Shown: positions 8,014-15,889 of the stretch, piece by piece | Layout of the letters: the number at the start of each line of letters is the position of its first letter | Position numbering within the stretch: the first letter of the stretch is position 1 | NCBI RefSeq assembly: GCF_910577135.1 | Contig: NZ_CAJTLL010000022.1 | Location: 1 to 28,057 of the forward strand | Direction: 5' to 3' | Source: an uncultured Helicobacter sp. | Lineage (GTDB): Bacteria; Campylobacterota; Campylobacteria; Campylobacterales; Helicobacteraceae | DNA length: 28,057 bases | Position numbers and translations under genes: made by a program | The notes under the pieces: generated by a model | What the model was told of the DNA's origin: nothing | What the model saw: only the letters and a program-made list of their open reading frames with translations | Database searches by the model: none

Positions 8014-8143
8014 AAGGGCTATCGCCCTTTGCGAGATTAAATCCCTTCGGGATTGAATGGTGCGAAGCAGATTTTATATCTGCAAAGCAAGACCCTTTGC
8101 AAGTGTGGATTAGCACTTCGTGCGAATACGGCGATTACATCGC
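8014..8143. repeat. row of six short perfect hairpins, copy 2
   Basis: In 130 bases lie six perfect inverted repeats: AAGGGC/GCCCTT (8014-8029), AATCCC/GGGATT (8040-8054), GCAGAT/ATCTGC (8067-8083), GCAAAG/CTTTGC (8082-8100), GCAC/GTGC (8113-8123) and GCGAT/ATCGC (8131-8143). Spacers are 3-7 bases, three of them TTC or TAC. No open frame or tRNA fold explains them. The 8105-8126 part resembles 138-158 and 23861-23878. The rest of 7863-8254 holds only the promoters of pyrB and the lipoprotein gene. Confidence 0.6.
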
Positions 8144-8215
8144 AACAGCAAGGGCATAATAGATTAGAGATTCTTAAACCTATCAAACTCACTTTATAAG
8201 TGTGCAAGACCTTGC

Positions 8216-8221
8216 TATAAT
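8216..8221 (+). promoter_or_regulatory. -10 promoter element of the lipoprotein-tlyA-ribF operon
   Basis: TATAAT preceded by TTGC (extended -10) lies 34 bases before ATG 8255. The gene's ribosome site AAAGGA follows at 8244-8249. It probably drives all three genes, since they overlap or abut. Confidence 0.55.
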
Positions 8222-8254
8222 AAAGCAGGGCAATACAGAATCTAAAGGAAAAAT

Positions 8255-8809
8255 ATGCGACATATAATCCAAAAAAATATCCTCATAATCCTAAGTGCAA
8301 CAATGCTTTGTGCTTGTAGCGATTTTTTCCGCACAGATTTTACACATATCCCTTCAGTGCATAATGCCCCCAAAGAGATACAAACTACAAAAGAGCTTGA
8401 AATACAAGCTATGCGCAAATCACAGATTTTAGAAAACAATCGCACACGTGTGCTTATGATTGTGCGCTATATGAACGAAATCGATAAAAAATTTCTTAAA
8501 CAAGATGAGGGGGAAATGTTTTTAGTCGAAATATACACCAAAGACACTTCCATACCTTTAAAATCCCTCACATTTCACCTTAGCAATGGCTATAAAAGCA
8601 TAGAATCTGTGCAGATTCTCAAAATGCAAAAAGCAGATTTGGGACATTTCATACCCGATATTACCTATAATGACATATATAAAGTCGTATTTCGCTCCAT
8701 AGGACTAAGAGGCCGGGATAATCTCAAGTTTTCCGCGCAGATTCAAAATATAGGCAGTATGGACTTTGACTTTGGTTATGCCAAACGTGAAAGCAAACTC
8801 GCACAATAA
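8255..8809 (+). CDS. predicted lipoprotein of unknown function
   Basis: The 184-residue precursor begins with a short basic N-terminus, a hydrophobic core and the lipobox LCAC, so Cys21 should be lipidated and the mature protein membrane-anchored facing the periplasm. Residues 45-180 form a mixed alpha/beta region without a motif I recognise; no transmembrane helix follows. The start is fixed by AAAGGA five bases upstream. The stop codon overlaps the tlyA start by one base (TAATG), which suggests translational coupling, although no functional link to an rRNA methyltransferase is evident. The lipoprotein call is firm; the function is unknown. Confidence 0.75.
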   Translation: MRHIIQKNILIILSATMLCACSDFFRTDFTHIPSVHNAPKEIQTTKELEIQAMRKSQILENNRTRVLMIVRYMNEIDKKFLKQDEGEMFLVEIYTKDTSIPLKSLTFHLSNGYKSIESVQILKMQKADLGHFIPDITYNDIYKVVFRSIGLRGRDNLKFSAQIQNIGSMDFDFGYAKRESKLAQ

Positions 8810-9531
8810 TGCAACGGCTTGATACCTACTGCGCTGCCCTGCTCTCTTCCCGCACTAAAGCACAAGAAGCCATTGCTTCTGGCTGCGTCAAAGTCAATGG
8901 CATAACCATCTATAAAAATGCTATGCTTGTCAATGCTAACGATGAAGTGGTGATTGACACACAGGGCTTACTGCTAGGCAGGGCGGGGTATAAGCTAAGA
9001 GGCTTTATAAATGAATTAATTAGGCAAGGACTATGGGAGAGGGATTATCTCAAAGATAAAAGGGTGCTTGATATTGGCTCAAGCACAGGGGGATTCACAC
9101 AGGTACTATTAGAAGAGGGCATAAAAGAAATCATTTGTGTAGATGTAGGAAAAAATCAGCTCCATAGCGATATTCGCAATGATAGACGCGTGAAGGTCTT
9201 TGAGGAATGCGATGTGCGGAATTTTAGCGATGAGGGTAGCTTTGATTTACTTGTGTGTGATGTGAGCTTTATCTCACTCTACAAACTTATAGAATCTTTC
9301 AAACGCATTCAAAGCAGGGATTATATATGGCTTTTTAAACCACAATTTGAAGTGGGTAAAGACGCTAAAAGAGATAAAAAAGGTGTGTTAAAAGATAAGC
9401 ATTTGGGGGAGGAATACGTAAGGGCGTTTTGTGAGCATATACAAAATGATTTTAGAATCCTCCACATACAGCAAAGCATATTAAAAGGAAAGGAAGGTAA
9501 TGAAGAGTTTTTTATCTATGGTAGAAAATGA
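8809..9531 (+). CDS. tlyA: TlyA-family rRNA 2'-O-methyltransferase
   Basis: This family methylates ribose 2'-OH of cytidines in 16S and/or 23S rRNA using S-adenosylmethionine; in some bacteria loss gives capreomycin resistance, and in others the gene was named hemolysin. The 240 residues hold an N-terminal S4 RNA-binding domain (about 1-60, with SSRTKAQEAIASGCVKVNG) and an FtsJ-type methyltransferase domain. Its SAM motif is VLDIGSSTGGFTQ (85-97), and VCDVSFISL and LFKPQFEVG are typical further motifs. The ATG overlaps the previous stop by one base, and the 3' end overlaps ribF by 32 bases, so the three genes form an operon. In H. pylori tlyA and ribF are also neighbours, as I recall. Confidence 0.92.
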   Translation: MQRLDTYCAALLSSRTKAQEAIASGCVKVNGITIYKNAMLVNANDEVVIDTQGLLLGRAGYKLRGFINELIRQGLWERDYLKDKRVLDIGSSTGGFTQVLLEEGIKEIICVDVGKNQLHSDIRNDRRVKVFEECDVRNFSDEGSFDLLVCDVSFISLYKLIESFKRIQSRDYIWLFKPQFEVGKDAKRDKKGVLKDKHLGEEYVRAFCEHIQNDFRILHIQQSILKGKEGNEEFFIYGRK

Positions 9532-10345
9532 AAATGTGCGTGGCATAGCATTAGGGAAGTTTGATGGTATGCACTTGGCGCACAGGGCATTATTTACTCA
9601 TTTGCCCCCTCAAAGTGTGCTTTTATGTATAGAAAGCACAGGCAATTTGCTCACACCGCATAAAGAGCTATATAGCCCCTATCCTATCATCTCTGTAGCG
9701 TTTGAGGAGATTATGCAATGGAGTGGGGAGTATTTTATGCAGATTCTAAAAGATAAATTTCCATTGTTGCAAACCATAGTGGTGGGCTATGACTTTGCCT
9801 TTGGGAAAGACAGGGCATTTAATGCAAGTGATTTGCCTCATCTTTTTAGCGGAGAGGTGATTATCGTGCCGCAATTTTGCATTAATGGTATAGGGGTGCA
9901 TTCAAGCTTGATTAGGGAGTTTATCCGCTATGGTGATATGGAGAATGCAAACGCTATGCTTGGGCGATACTATGCCATACAAGGTAGAGTTATCACGGGA
10001 CAGAATCTTGGCGCAAAGGCACTCTATGCGACGATTAATCTCCACACGCAGCGTTATGTATTACCCCAAGATGGTGTATATGCAAGTTTTACCCGTGTAA
10101 ATGATGAGATATTGCCAAGTGTGTGCTTTGTGGGACATCGCCTTAGCACAGATAGGGCTTTTAGCATAGAAAGCCACATACTTGAGAAAGAGATATATCT
10201 TAAAAGCAATGTAACGGATATTTACTTCGTGCAAAAAATCCGCGATAATCAAAGCTTCAGCGATTTAAGCTTATTAAAAAAGCGTATCACGCAAGATATT
10301 ATAGAATCTAAGCAGATTCTCTCCCACGTTCAAATACCCTCTTAA
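9500..10345 (+). CDS. ribF: bifunctional riboflavin kinase / FAD synthetase
   Basis: RibF phosphorylates riboflavin to FMN and adenylates it to FAD. The N-terminal nucleotidyltransferase half shows GKFDGMHLAH (19-28) and VHSSLIREFI (133-142), counterparts of the G.FDGVH.GH and ISST.IR motifs. The C-terminal kinase half has GRVITGQNLGAKALYATIN, a somewhat divergent form of the usual G..LG.PTAN motif. At 281 residues it is slightly short for the family, as in other epsilonproteobacteria. ATG 9500 is chosen because AAGGAAGG lies just upstream; an ATG at 9518 is possible. It converges on the DUF2393 gene with only 8 bases between stops. Confidence 0.88.
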   Translation: MKSFLSMVENENVRGIALGKFDGMHLAHRALFTHLPPQSVLLCIESTGNLLTPHKELYSPYPIISVAFEEIMQWSGEYFMQILKDKFPLLQTIVVGYDFAFGKDRAFNASDLPHLFSGEVIIVPQFCINGIGVHSSLIREFIRYGDMENANAMLGRYYAIQGRVITGQNLGAKALYATINLHTQRYVLPQDGVYASFTRVNDEILPSVCFVGHRLSTDRAFSIESHILEKEIYLKSNVTDIYFVQKIRDNQSFSDLSLLKKRITQDIIESKQILSHVQIPS

Positions 10346-10353
10346 GGTAATAT

Positions 10354-11076
10354 CTAAGGCTGAGAATGCTCCTCATTTGAAGAAGTAGTATCTTGTATAT
10401 CTGCCTCTATATGCTCTTGGATTATAGAATCCTCCTCTTTTTCATCAGCCAAAGTCTGTGGTTCATAGGTAGGCATTTGCGGCTTAATAATGCTAGAGCT
10501 TTGCTTTTGAGCTTTTTTATTCATTTTTTGTGCAAATTTATTAGATTGATAGCAATCTACATAGATTCTATATAAAAATGGCTCTTTAGCTTTTGGGTGT
10601 GGGACAATGACTGCAAAATACTTTTGCTCACCTACTCCAATATCAATATCAATATTAGTATGTGATGAACTCTTGGGGAAAATGCTATTAAGCATTTTTA
10701 TGATTTTATTACCCTTTTCATCACGCACTTCATTGACACTAATAGCACATTCATTAATAGTAATCTTGCCTTTATGTGTAATATTACCAGCGACAAAAAA
10801 GCCTTTTGTGTATTGCATAATATGAGCTTGAGTAATATCCACATCAATTTTATAAAGCACTTTTTGCATAACAAATTGCAATGTAAAAGGTGTACTAATA
10901 ATTACCCCTGCAGAGAGAAAAAAGAAAAATCCTGCTATGAACTTCCGCCCTCGCAATAAAAGTGCCAGTGTAAAAATCATAATAAAAACAAAAAAAATCA
11001 CTAAGAGAATAGCAATTTCATAAATCGAAAAATACGAAGCCATTTGCATCAAAATGGCTTTAAGATTCTCAATCAT
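10354..11076 (-). CDS. DUF2393-family membrane protein
   Basis: The 240-residue protein has two hydrophobic helices (about 19-41 and 47-67) and then an extracytoplasmic domain (70-185) with an FVAGNITHKGKITINEC stretch. This resembles DUF2393 proteins found mainly in Helicobacter and Campylobacter. A charged Glu/Gln/Ser-rich tail (200-240) follows. Function is unknown. The ATG overlaps the 3' end of hisIE by 8 bases, so it is translated as the last gene of the operon running from 17364 down. There is no obvious terminator in the 8-base gap to ribF. Confidence 0.65.
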   Translation of the reverse strand: MIENLKAILMQMASYFSIYEIAILLVIFFVFIMIFTLALLLRGRKFIAGFFFFLSAGVIISTPFTLQFVMQKVLYKIDVDITQAHIMQYTKGFFVAGNITHKGKITINECAISVNEVRDEKGNKIIKMLNSIFPKSSSHTNIDIDIGVGEQKYFAVIVPHPKAKEPFLYRIYVDCYQSNKFAQKMNKKAQKQSSSIIKPQMPTYEPQTLADEKEEDSIIQEHIEADIQDTTSSNEEHSQP

Positions 11077-11791
11077 TACTCACACTATCCTTATGTGATG
11101 TGCGGGAAGCCTTTTCTGCTATACCACTTTGACCAGTGCGTCTTCGTAATTCTTGGAAGATAAGCTCAGGAGAGATATTCGCCCAAGCTAAGCCTACAAG
11201 CGTATGATAGAGTAAATCCGCACATTCATAGATAATCGCAGATTCTTCCTTATCCTTAAGGGCAAAGCATAACTCTCCAGCCTCCTCTACAATCTTTTTA
11301 GCAATACTATTGATACCCTTACTCAACAAAGAAGCACTATAACTTTCTTTAGGATTTTGATATTTCCGCTCTTGTATGATGTGATATAGCTCATCAAGGA
11401 TATGATAGATGCCCTGTGTATGCGACGTTTGCAGCATTAGTGTAGATTGCTTAGATTGTGAATCCTCGCAAGTAAAAGCTTTAAAAAAGCAGCTTTTCTC
11501 CCCTGTGTGGCACGCTACGCCTATTTGATGGACAATAAAGATCAAACTATCATTATCGCAATCAAGCTTTATTGCCTTAATATGCTGTATATGTCCGCTT
11601 TGCTCACCCTTTTGCCAGATTCTACGTTTGGAGCGGGAAAAATAATGTGCGAGTTGTGTTTGCAAGGTAAGTTCCAAAGATTGCTTAGATGAGTAAGCAA
11701 GCATTAGAATCTCCCCACTCTGCTCCTCTTGCACGATAGTAGGGATAAGCTCATATCGCTCCCAATCAATCAAGCCAAGCAAATCTTGCAT
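11069..11791 (-). CDS. hisI: HisIE: phosphoribosyl-AMP cyclohydrolase / phosphoribosyl-ATP pyrophosphatase
   Basis: This fused enzyme carries out steps 2 and 3 of histidine synthesis. The HisI part (about 1-105) has the metal-binding DCDND at 77-81 and the zinc ligands Cys94 and Cys101 with CHTGEKSCFF. The HisE part (about 125-230) has EEAGELCFALKD and YECADLLYH, the acidic helices that bind Mg-pyrophosphate. The length of 240 is normal for the fusion. No other his gene is in the window, so the pathway is scattered. It lies 23 bases after the SPFH gene and overlaps the DUF2393 gene. Confidence 0.93.
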   Translation of the reverse strand: MQDLLGLIDWERYELIPTIVQEEQSGEILMLAYSSKQSLELTLQTQLAHYFSRSKRRIWQKGEQSGHIQHIKAIKLDCDNDSLIFIVHQIGVACHTGEKSCFFKAFTCEDSQSKQSTLMLQTSHTQGIYHILDELYHIIQERKYQNPKESYSASLLSKGINSIAKKIVEEAGELCFALKDKEESAIIYECADLLYHTLVGLAWANISPELIFQELRRRTGQSGIAEKASRTSHKDSVSND

Positions 11792-11814
11792 ATATCATTA
11801 CCCTATTACTGCAT

Positions 11815-12909
11815 TTATTGCCCTACCACAGCACTTTTTTGCTTACTTTTAGAATCTACCCAAATATTTGGCACAGCCCCGCCTGGTGTTAAAAATATCT
11901 GTGCGTTAGTATTTTCTTTAAGTGCCTCATTAAATTTCCCCTGTGTTTCAATCTGTCGCAATTCTAGCAATCTTTGAGAGAGACTCTCATTAACAAGGCG
12001 ATTTGCCTCACTCTGCCCCTTTGCCTCAATCTCCAGCGCATCAGCCTTACCCTTTGCTCTCTCACGTAAAGCATTTGCCTCTTCTTTTGCCTTCTGCGCG
12101 TCCCTTTTAGCAAGTTCCACGCCCTCAATACGTGTTTTCACCTGCTCGGGTAAAACAATCTCACGCAACTGAATAGAGACAAGCTTCACAGGTTGATTGG
12201 GTGTTGCCTCAAGTTTGCTTTGAAAGCCATTATGGATAAGATTTGCCACTTCATCGCGTTTGGTAGGAAGCTCCTCTGTGGGATAATTCCCCACTGCACT
12301 ACGCACCACATCGCGGATAACGGGATTAATGATTTTTTGCTCCCACGCTGTGCCATATTCTGCAATAGTAGCCGGAACTTTATCGCGCTCTAGCTGATAT
12401 TGCACGGTAAGCTCTATGGAAATAGTCATACCGCTTGTATCCATCACATTAATAGCGTCATTGCGCAGAATACTTTGCTCCCGCCCGATATTTCCCATAT
12501 CCTCAATACGTGAGAAGTTAATCGTCCGCACTTTCACATCAACGATAATCACATCTTGAATAATAGGTATAAAAAAGTGTAATCCCGGGTCAAGCGGTTT
12601 AGGGTCATATTTACCGGTAGTTACCTTGATACCCACTTCCCCAGCATTCACTATCACAAAAGGACGTGCCGCGATAAAAATCACTATCAGCAACGCAACG
12701 ATAATAATAATCCCCAAAGACTTACCACTAGGCATAGAGGGCATAGGGAAAGATTCTATATTGAAGTTATTGCCACCTCGATTATTTCCACCATTAGGGC
12801 GATTTCCACCACCATTATTGCCATTACTTGGCTCACGTTTAGTTTCATTTGATTTCTCATCAATTTGAGCGCGTTTTTTCTTCAAATGTTCATTTAAATC
12901 AATAGGCAT
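11815..12909 (-). CDS. SPFH/band 7 membrane protein, prohibitin-like
   Basis: The 364-residue protein has a short cytoplasmic N-terminus with a Gly/Asn-rich, low-complexity stretch (30-49) and one transmembrane helix (about 65-82). An SPFH/band 7 domain follows (about 85-260: NAGEVGIKVTTGK, then LDPGLHFFIPIIQ). After it comes an Ala/Glu/Lys-rich helix (265-330: AKRDAQKAKEEANALRERA) and a short C-terminal tail. Such proteins form ring-like membrane assemblies that organise lipids or restrain FtsH-type proteases. It resembles HflK and prohibitin but no hflC partner is adjacent. Only 9 bases separate it from ilvE; the ilvE-SPFH order also occurs in Campylobacter, as I recall. Confidence 0.85.
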   Translation of the reverse strand: MPIDLNEHLKKKRAQIDEKSNETKREPSNGNNGGGNRPNGGNNRGGNNFNIESFPMPSMPSGKSLGIIIIVALLIVIFIAARPFVIVNAGEVGIKVTTGKYDPKPLDPGLHFFIPIIQDVIIVDVKVRTINFSRIEDMGNIGREQSILRNDAINVMDTSGMTISIELTVQYQLERDKVPATIAEYGTAWEQKIINPVIRDVVRSAVGNYPTEELPTKRDEVANLIHNGFQSKLEATPNQPVKLVSIQLREIVLPEQVKTRIEGVELAKRDAQKAKEEANALRERAKGKADALEIEAKGQSEANRLVNESLSQRLLELRQIETQGKFNEALKENTNAQIFLTPGGAVPNIWVDSKSKQKSAVVGQ

Positions 12910-12918
12910 ACTCTCTCC

Positions 12919-13842
12919 TTAATCAATATAAGTCAAATAATGGGCGTATTTTGGATTCTCCCCATTCACAAGCCCAAAAAAGGCTTCTTGCAGTTTTTTT
13001 GTCATCTCTCCTGCCTTACCATTTCCTATCACTCGTGCGTCAAGCTCACGCACAGGCGTAATCTCCGCTGCTGTCCCCGTAAAAAATGCCTCATCAGCGA
13101 TATATACCTCATCACGAGTAATGCGACGTTGCTCGATGGGGATTCCCATATCTCTAGCAAGCTCGATTGTGGTAGCTTGCGTGATAGATTCTAAAGTATT
13201 ATCATAAGGGGGTGTAACAAGCTTGCCATTACGCACGATAAAGAAGCACTCCCCACTTCCTTCCGCCACAAAGCCATTATCATCAAGTAATAATGCCTCA
13301 TCACAGCCACAACTAAGGGCCTCGTGCTTTGCCATTTGAGAGTTAAGATAATTTGCTGCTACTTTTGCCTTACCCATCATTGCCTTAGTGGGATTGCGAA
13401 CAAAAGAGCTTGTTTTAACCTTAATGCCATTATTAATACCATCTTCTCCTAGATATGCACCCCACTCCCACGCAGCAATCGCCACACTTACAGGAGCGTT
13501 AATATGGCTTACACCCATCACGCCATAGCCTAAATACATAATAGGGCGGATATACACATTGCCGTGATAATCATTGCGATTTGCCCTCAAAAGCTCGATA
13601 TGTGCCTTTTCTAGCTCCTCTTGTGTATAGGGGGATTTAATACATACAATCTTAGCAGAATCTAAAAGCCGCCTTATATGTTCCTTCAAGCGGAAAATGG
13701 CAAGCCCTTTTTTTGTCATATAAGCCCTTGTGCCTTCAAATACGGCATTGCCATAATGCAAGGTATGGCTTAAAATATGTGTGGTCGCCTCTGCCCATGG
13801 CACAAGCTTACCATCTTTCCAAATATATTGAGACTCTTTCAT
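12919..13842 (-). CDS. ilvE: branched-chain amino acid aminotransferase
   Basis: A pyridoxal-phosphate enzyme that makes Val, Leu and Ile from their 2-keto acids with glutamate as donor. Fold type IV features are clear: HTLHYGNAVFEGTRAY (26-41), the catalytic Lys at 160 in GKAKVAANYL (the same number as in E. coli IlvE), EGSGECFF, and FFTGTAAEITPV near the C-terminus for cofactor phosphate binding. The length of 307 is normal. A TGC-TACAAT -10 stands about 40 bases before the ATG, so it may be transcribed on its own as well as with the genes upstream. Confidence 0.95.
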   Translation of the reverse strand: MKESQYIWKDGKLVPWAEATTHILSHTLHYGNAVFEGTRAYMTKKGLAIFRLKEHIRRLLDSAKIVCIKSPYTQEELEKAHIELLRANRNDYHGNVYIRPIMYLGYGVMGVSHINAPVSVAIAAWEWGAYLGEDGINNGIKVKTSSFVRNPTKAMMGKAKVAANYLNSQMAKHEALSCGCDEALLLDDNGFVAEGSGECFFIVRNGKLVTPPYDNTLESITQATTIELARDMGIPIEQRRITRDEVYIADEAFFTGTAAEITPVRELDARVIGNGKAGEMTKKLQEAFFGLVNGENPKYAHYLTYID

Positions 13843-13881
13843 AGGGAATGCCCTCCGCTGTGATATAAGATAAAGTAGGCG

Positions 13882-13887
13882 ATTGTA
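13882..13887 (-). promoter_or_regulatory. -10 promoter element of ilvE
   Basis: On the minus strand TTTGCTACAAT lies in the 67-base gap between the ABC-F gene and ilvE, 40 bases before the ATG. It matches the sequence before pyrB. Confidence 0.5.
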
Positions 13888-13909
13888 GCAAAAGTTTTAT
13901 AATATTCTA

Positions 13910-15889
13910 TTAAGCTTTAGAGCAAAAAGGCGCATTTTTCTCCTCCAGTAAAAGATATTGTGTGATTTTACTCTCTAGCTCCTGCTCCACTTGAGCCAAC
14001 TCTGCTGCTAAAGTGCTAATGCCATATTGCTCATAAATGTGGGGGTTACTTAAAGCATCTTGTAACTCCTTTTGCCGCTTTTCCAAACACTCAATTTCAT
14101 TTGGCAAAGATTGCAAAGCTCTGCTTTCTTTGTAGCTGAGTTTGCTAGGCTTTTTGAGATTGTTTTGAGAATCCTCTCTATGATAGCTCTGTGCCTTTAT
14201 CTCTATCTTTGTATCCGTTTGCAAGGTAGATTCAAAATGCTCTATCTCGTACAAATCCTCCTGCATAGCTAAATACTCGCTATATAGCATACTGCTTTGC
14301 GTGATCTTACCCTCACCTTCAAAAATCAATAGCTTTTGGGCTAGTTTATCAATAAAATATCTATCGTGGCTTACGAAAATCACCGCACAAGAGAGACTTA
14401 AGAGGTATTCCTCAATGATATTAATCGTCTGTATATCTAAATCATTTGTAGGCTCATCAAGGACTAATACATCAACAGCTTTGGTAAAAAGCAAGGCTAA
14501 AGCCACGCGATTTTTCTCCCCTCCGCTTAAAAATCCAATCTTTTGGGTGAGTAATTCCTTAGGAAACAAAAAATGTTTCAAATACCCATAGACGTGTAAA
14601 TGTTTGCCACGCACATCGATATGTTCTCCGCCATTAGGGCAAAAGGTCTCTAGCAAATCCTTGCTATCATCAAGCATAGTGATATGCTGATCGAAATACC
14701 CTATGCGGATATCACCGACTTTTATCACACCAGAATCAGGCTTTTGCTCTCCAAGCAGCATTTTTAAAAAGCTTGATTTACCCGAGCCATTTTTGCCTAC
14801 AATAGCGATTTTATCCCGCGCTAAGATTCTTAAACTCAAATCTTTTATCAAGCATTTTCCGCCTATGCTTTTAGAGATATGCTCAATCTCAAAAAGGCAT
14901 TTTTGATTATTTGCGCTATGAGATTGATTAAAAGATTTTTGCTCCCTCTCTAGCTCTAGGCGCATTTTACGTATAAGTGATGGATTTTTCTTCGCTTCCT
15001 CGCGCATAGTTAAGATTCTATTCTTGCGCCCCTCATTACGCTTAGTCCGCGCTCTCACACCTCGCCTTAGCCACTCCTCCTCGCTTTTAAGTATTTTAAG
15101 TAGCTTTTGATGCTCCCTATCCATATTTTTTAAAATCTCTGCTTTTTTGCTAAGATAGTCCATATAACCACCATCAAAACTACGCAAAATCCCCTCATCA
15201 AGCTCTATGATACGCGTTGCTACTTTATCAATAAAATATCTATCATGACTAATAAACACCAAAGTCAAATGCGATTGCAACAAAAAAGATTCTAAAAACT
15301 GCACCATTTGCACATCAAGGTGGTTTGTAGGCTCATCAAGCAATAAAATATCACAAGGTTGCAAAAGCAAACTTGCTAGGGCTATACGCTTTTGCTCTCC
15401 TCCGCTAAGGGCATTTGCCAATCTATCTTTAAAGGATTCTAATTCAAAACGTGTGAGAATCTCATCAACTAATGCTTGTAAATCCCAGCCCCTATATGTG
15501 CTTAAATACGTACTTAATCGCTCATATTCCTCGCTTGTTTCCTTGCTAGACTCATTTGTTTGAGCCATTATACTATGCAGTTCCTCTAGCCGCTCGTGCG
15601 CAGCCTTTATCTCACGCATACTTTCTATAAGCACATCTTTGACGCTTGCTTGAGGAGAGAAAAAGGGCTTTTGATGAAGGGATAGAATCTTTAAATGTTT
15701 GATGTTGATACGCTCCCCGCTATCAGTATCTATTTGCCCGGCAATGATATTTAAAAGGCTTGATTTACCCGAACCATTTTTACCTACAATAGCTATACGT
15801 TCATATTCTGAGATATGCAAGACAATACGATTTAAGATAACTTTATGCTCGTATTGCTTGCTGACATCTTGCAGGGAGAGGAGATTCAT
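13910..15889 (-). CDS. Uup-like ABC-F ATPase
   Basis: The 659-residue soluble protein has two ABC ATPase domains and no membrane segment, which defines the ABC-F class acting on ribosomes. Each domain has Walker A GKNGSGKSS (first at 36-44), an LSGGE-type signature (ALSGGEQKR, FLSGGEKNR), Walker B with DEPTNHLD or DEPTNDLD, and the FISHDRYFIDK switch. A linker (about 235-330) is rich in Arg, Lys and Glu. The C-terminal 70 residues form a coiled-coil-like tail (NEIECLEKRQKELQDAL), which points to Uup rather than EttA or YbiT. Its ATG overlaps the stop of the gene before it by 4 bases (ATGA). An exact subfamily call needs a tree. Confidence 0.85.
   Translation of the reverse strand: MNLLSLQDVSKQYEHKVILNRIVLHISEYERIAIVGKNGSGKSSLLNIIAGQIDTDSGERINIKHLKILSLHQKPFFSPQASVKDVLIESMREIKAAHERLEELHSIMAQTNESSKETSEEYERLSTYLSTYRGWDLQALVDEILTRFELESFKDRLANALSGGEQKRIALASLLLQPCDILLLDEPTNHLDVQMVQFLESFLLQSHLTLVFISHDRYFIDKVATRIIELDEGILRSFDGGYMDYLSKKAEILKNMDREHQKLLKILKSEEEWLRRGVRARTKRNEGRKNRILTMREEAKKNPSLIRKMRLELEREQKSFNQSHSANNQKCLFEIEHISKSIGGKCLIKDLSLRILARDKIAIVGKNGSGKSSFLKMLLGEQKPDSGVIKVGDIRIGYFDQHITMLDDSKDLLETFCPNGGEHIDVRGKHLHVYGYLKHFLFPKELLTQKIGFLSGGEKNRVALALLFTKAVDVLVLDEPTNDLDIQTINIIEEYLLSLSCAVIFVSHDRYFIDKLAQKLLIFEGEGKITQSSMLYSEYLAMQEDLYEIEHFESTLQTDTKIEIKAQSYHREDSQNNLKKPSKLSYKESRALQSLPNEIECLEKRQKELQDALSNPHIYEQYGISTLAAELAQVEQELESKITQYLLLEEKNAPFCSKA

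Noticed and set aside
8014..8143. tRNA or CRISPR array as explanation of the hairpin row
   Set aside because: There is no cloverleaf with a CCA-type acceptor stem, and the palindromes differ from each other, so there are no identical repeats with spacers.
11815..12909. Naming the SPFH protein HflK
   Set aside because: There is no hflC neighbour, and the Gly/Asn-rich N-terminus and single-gene setting fit a general prohibitin-like SPFH protein as well.
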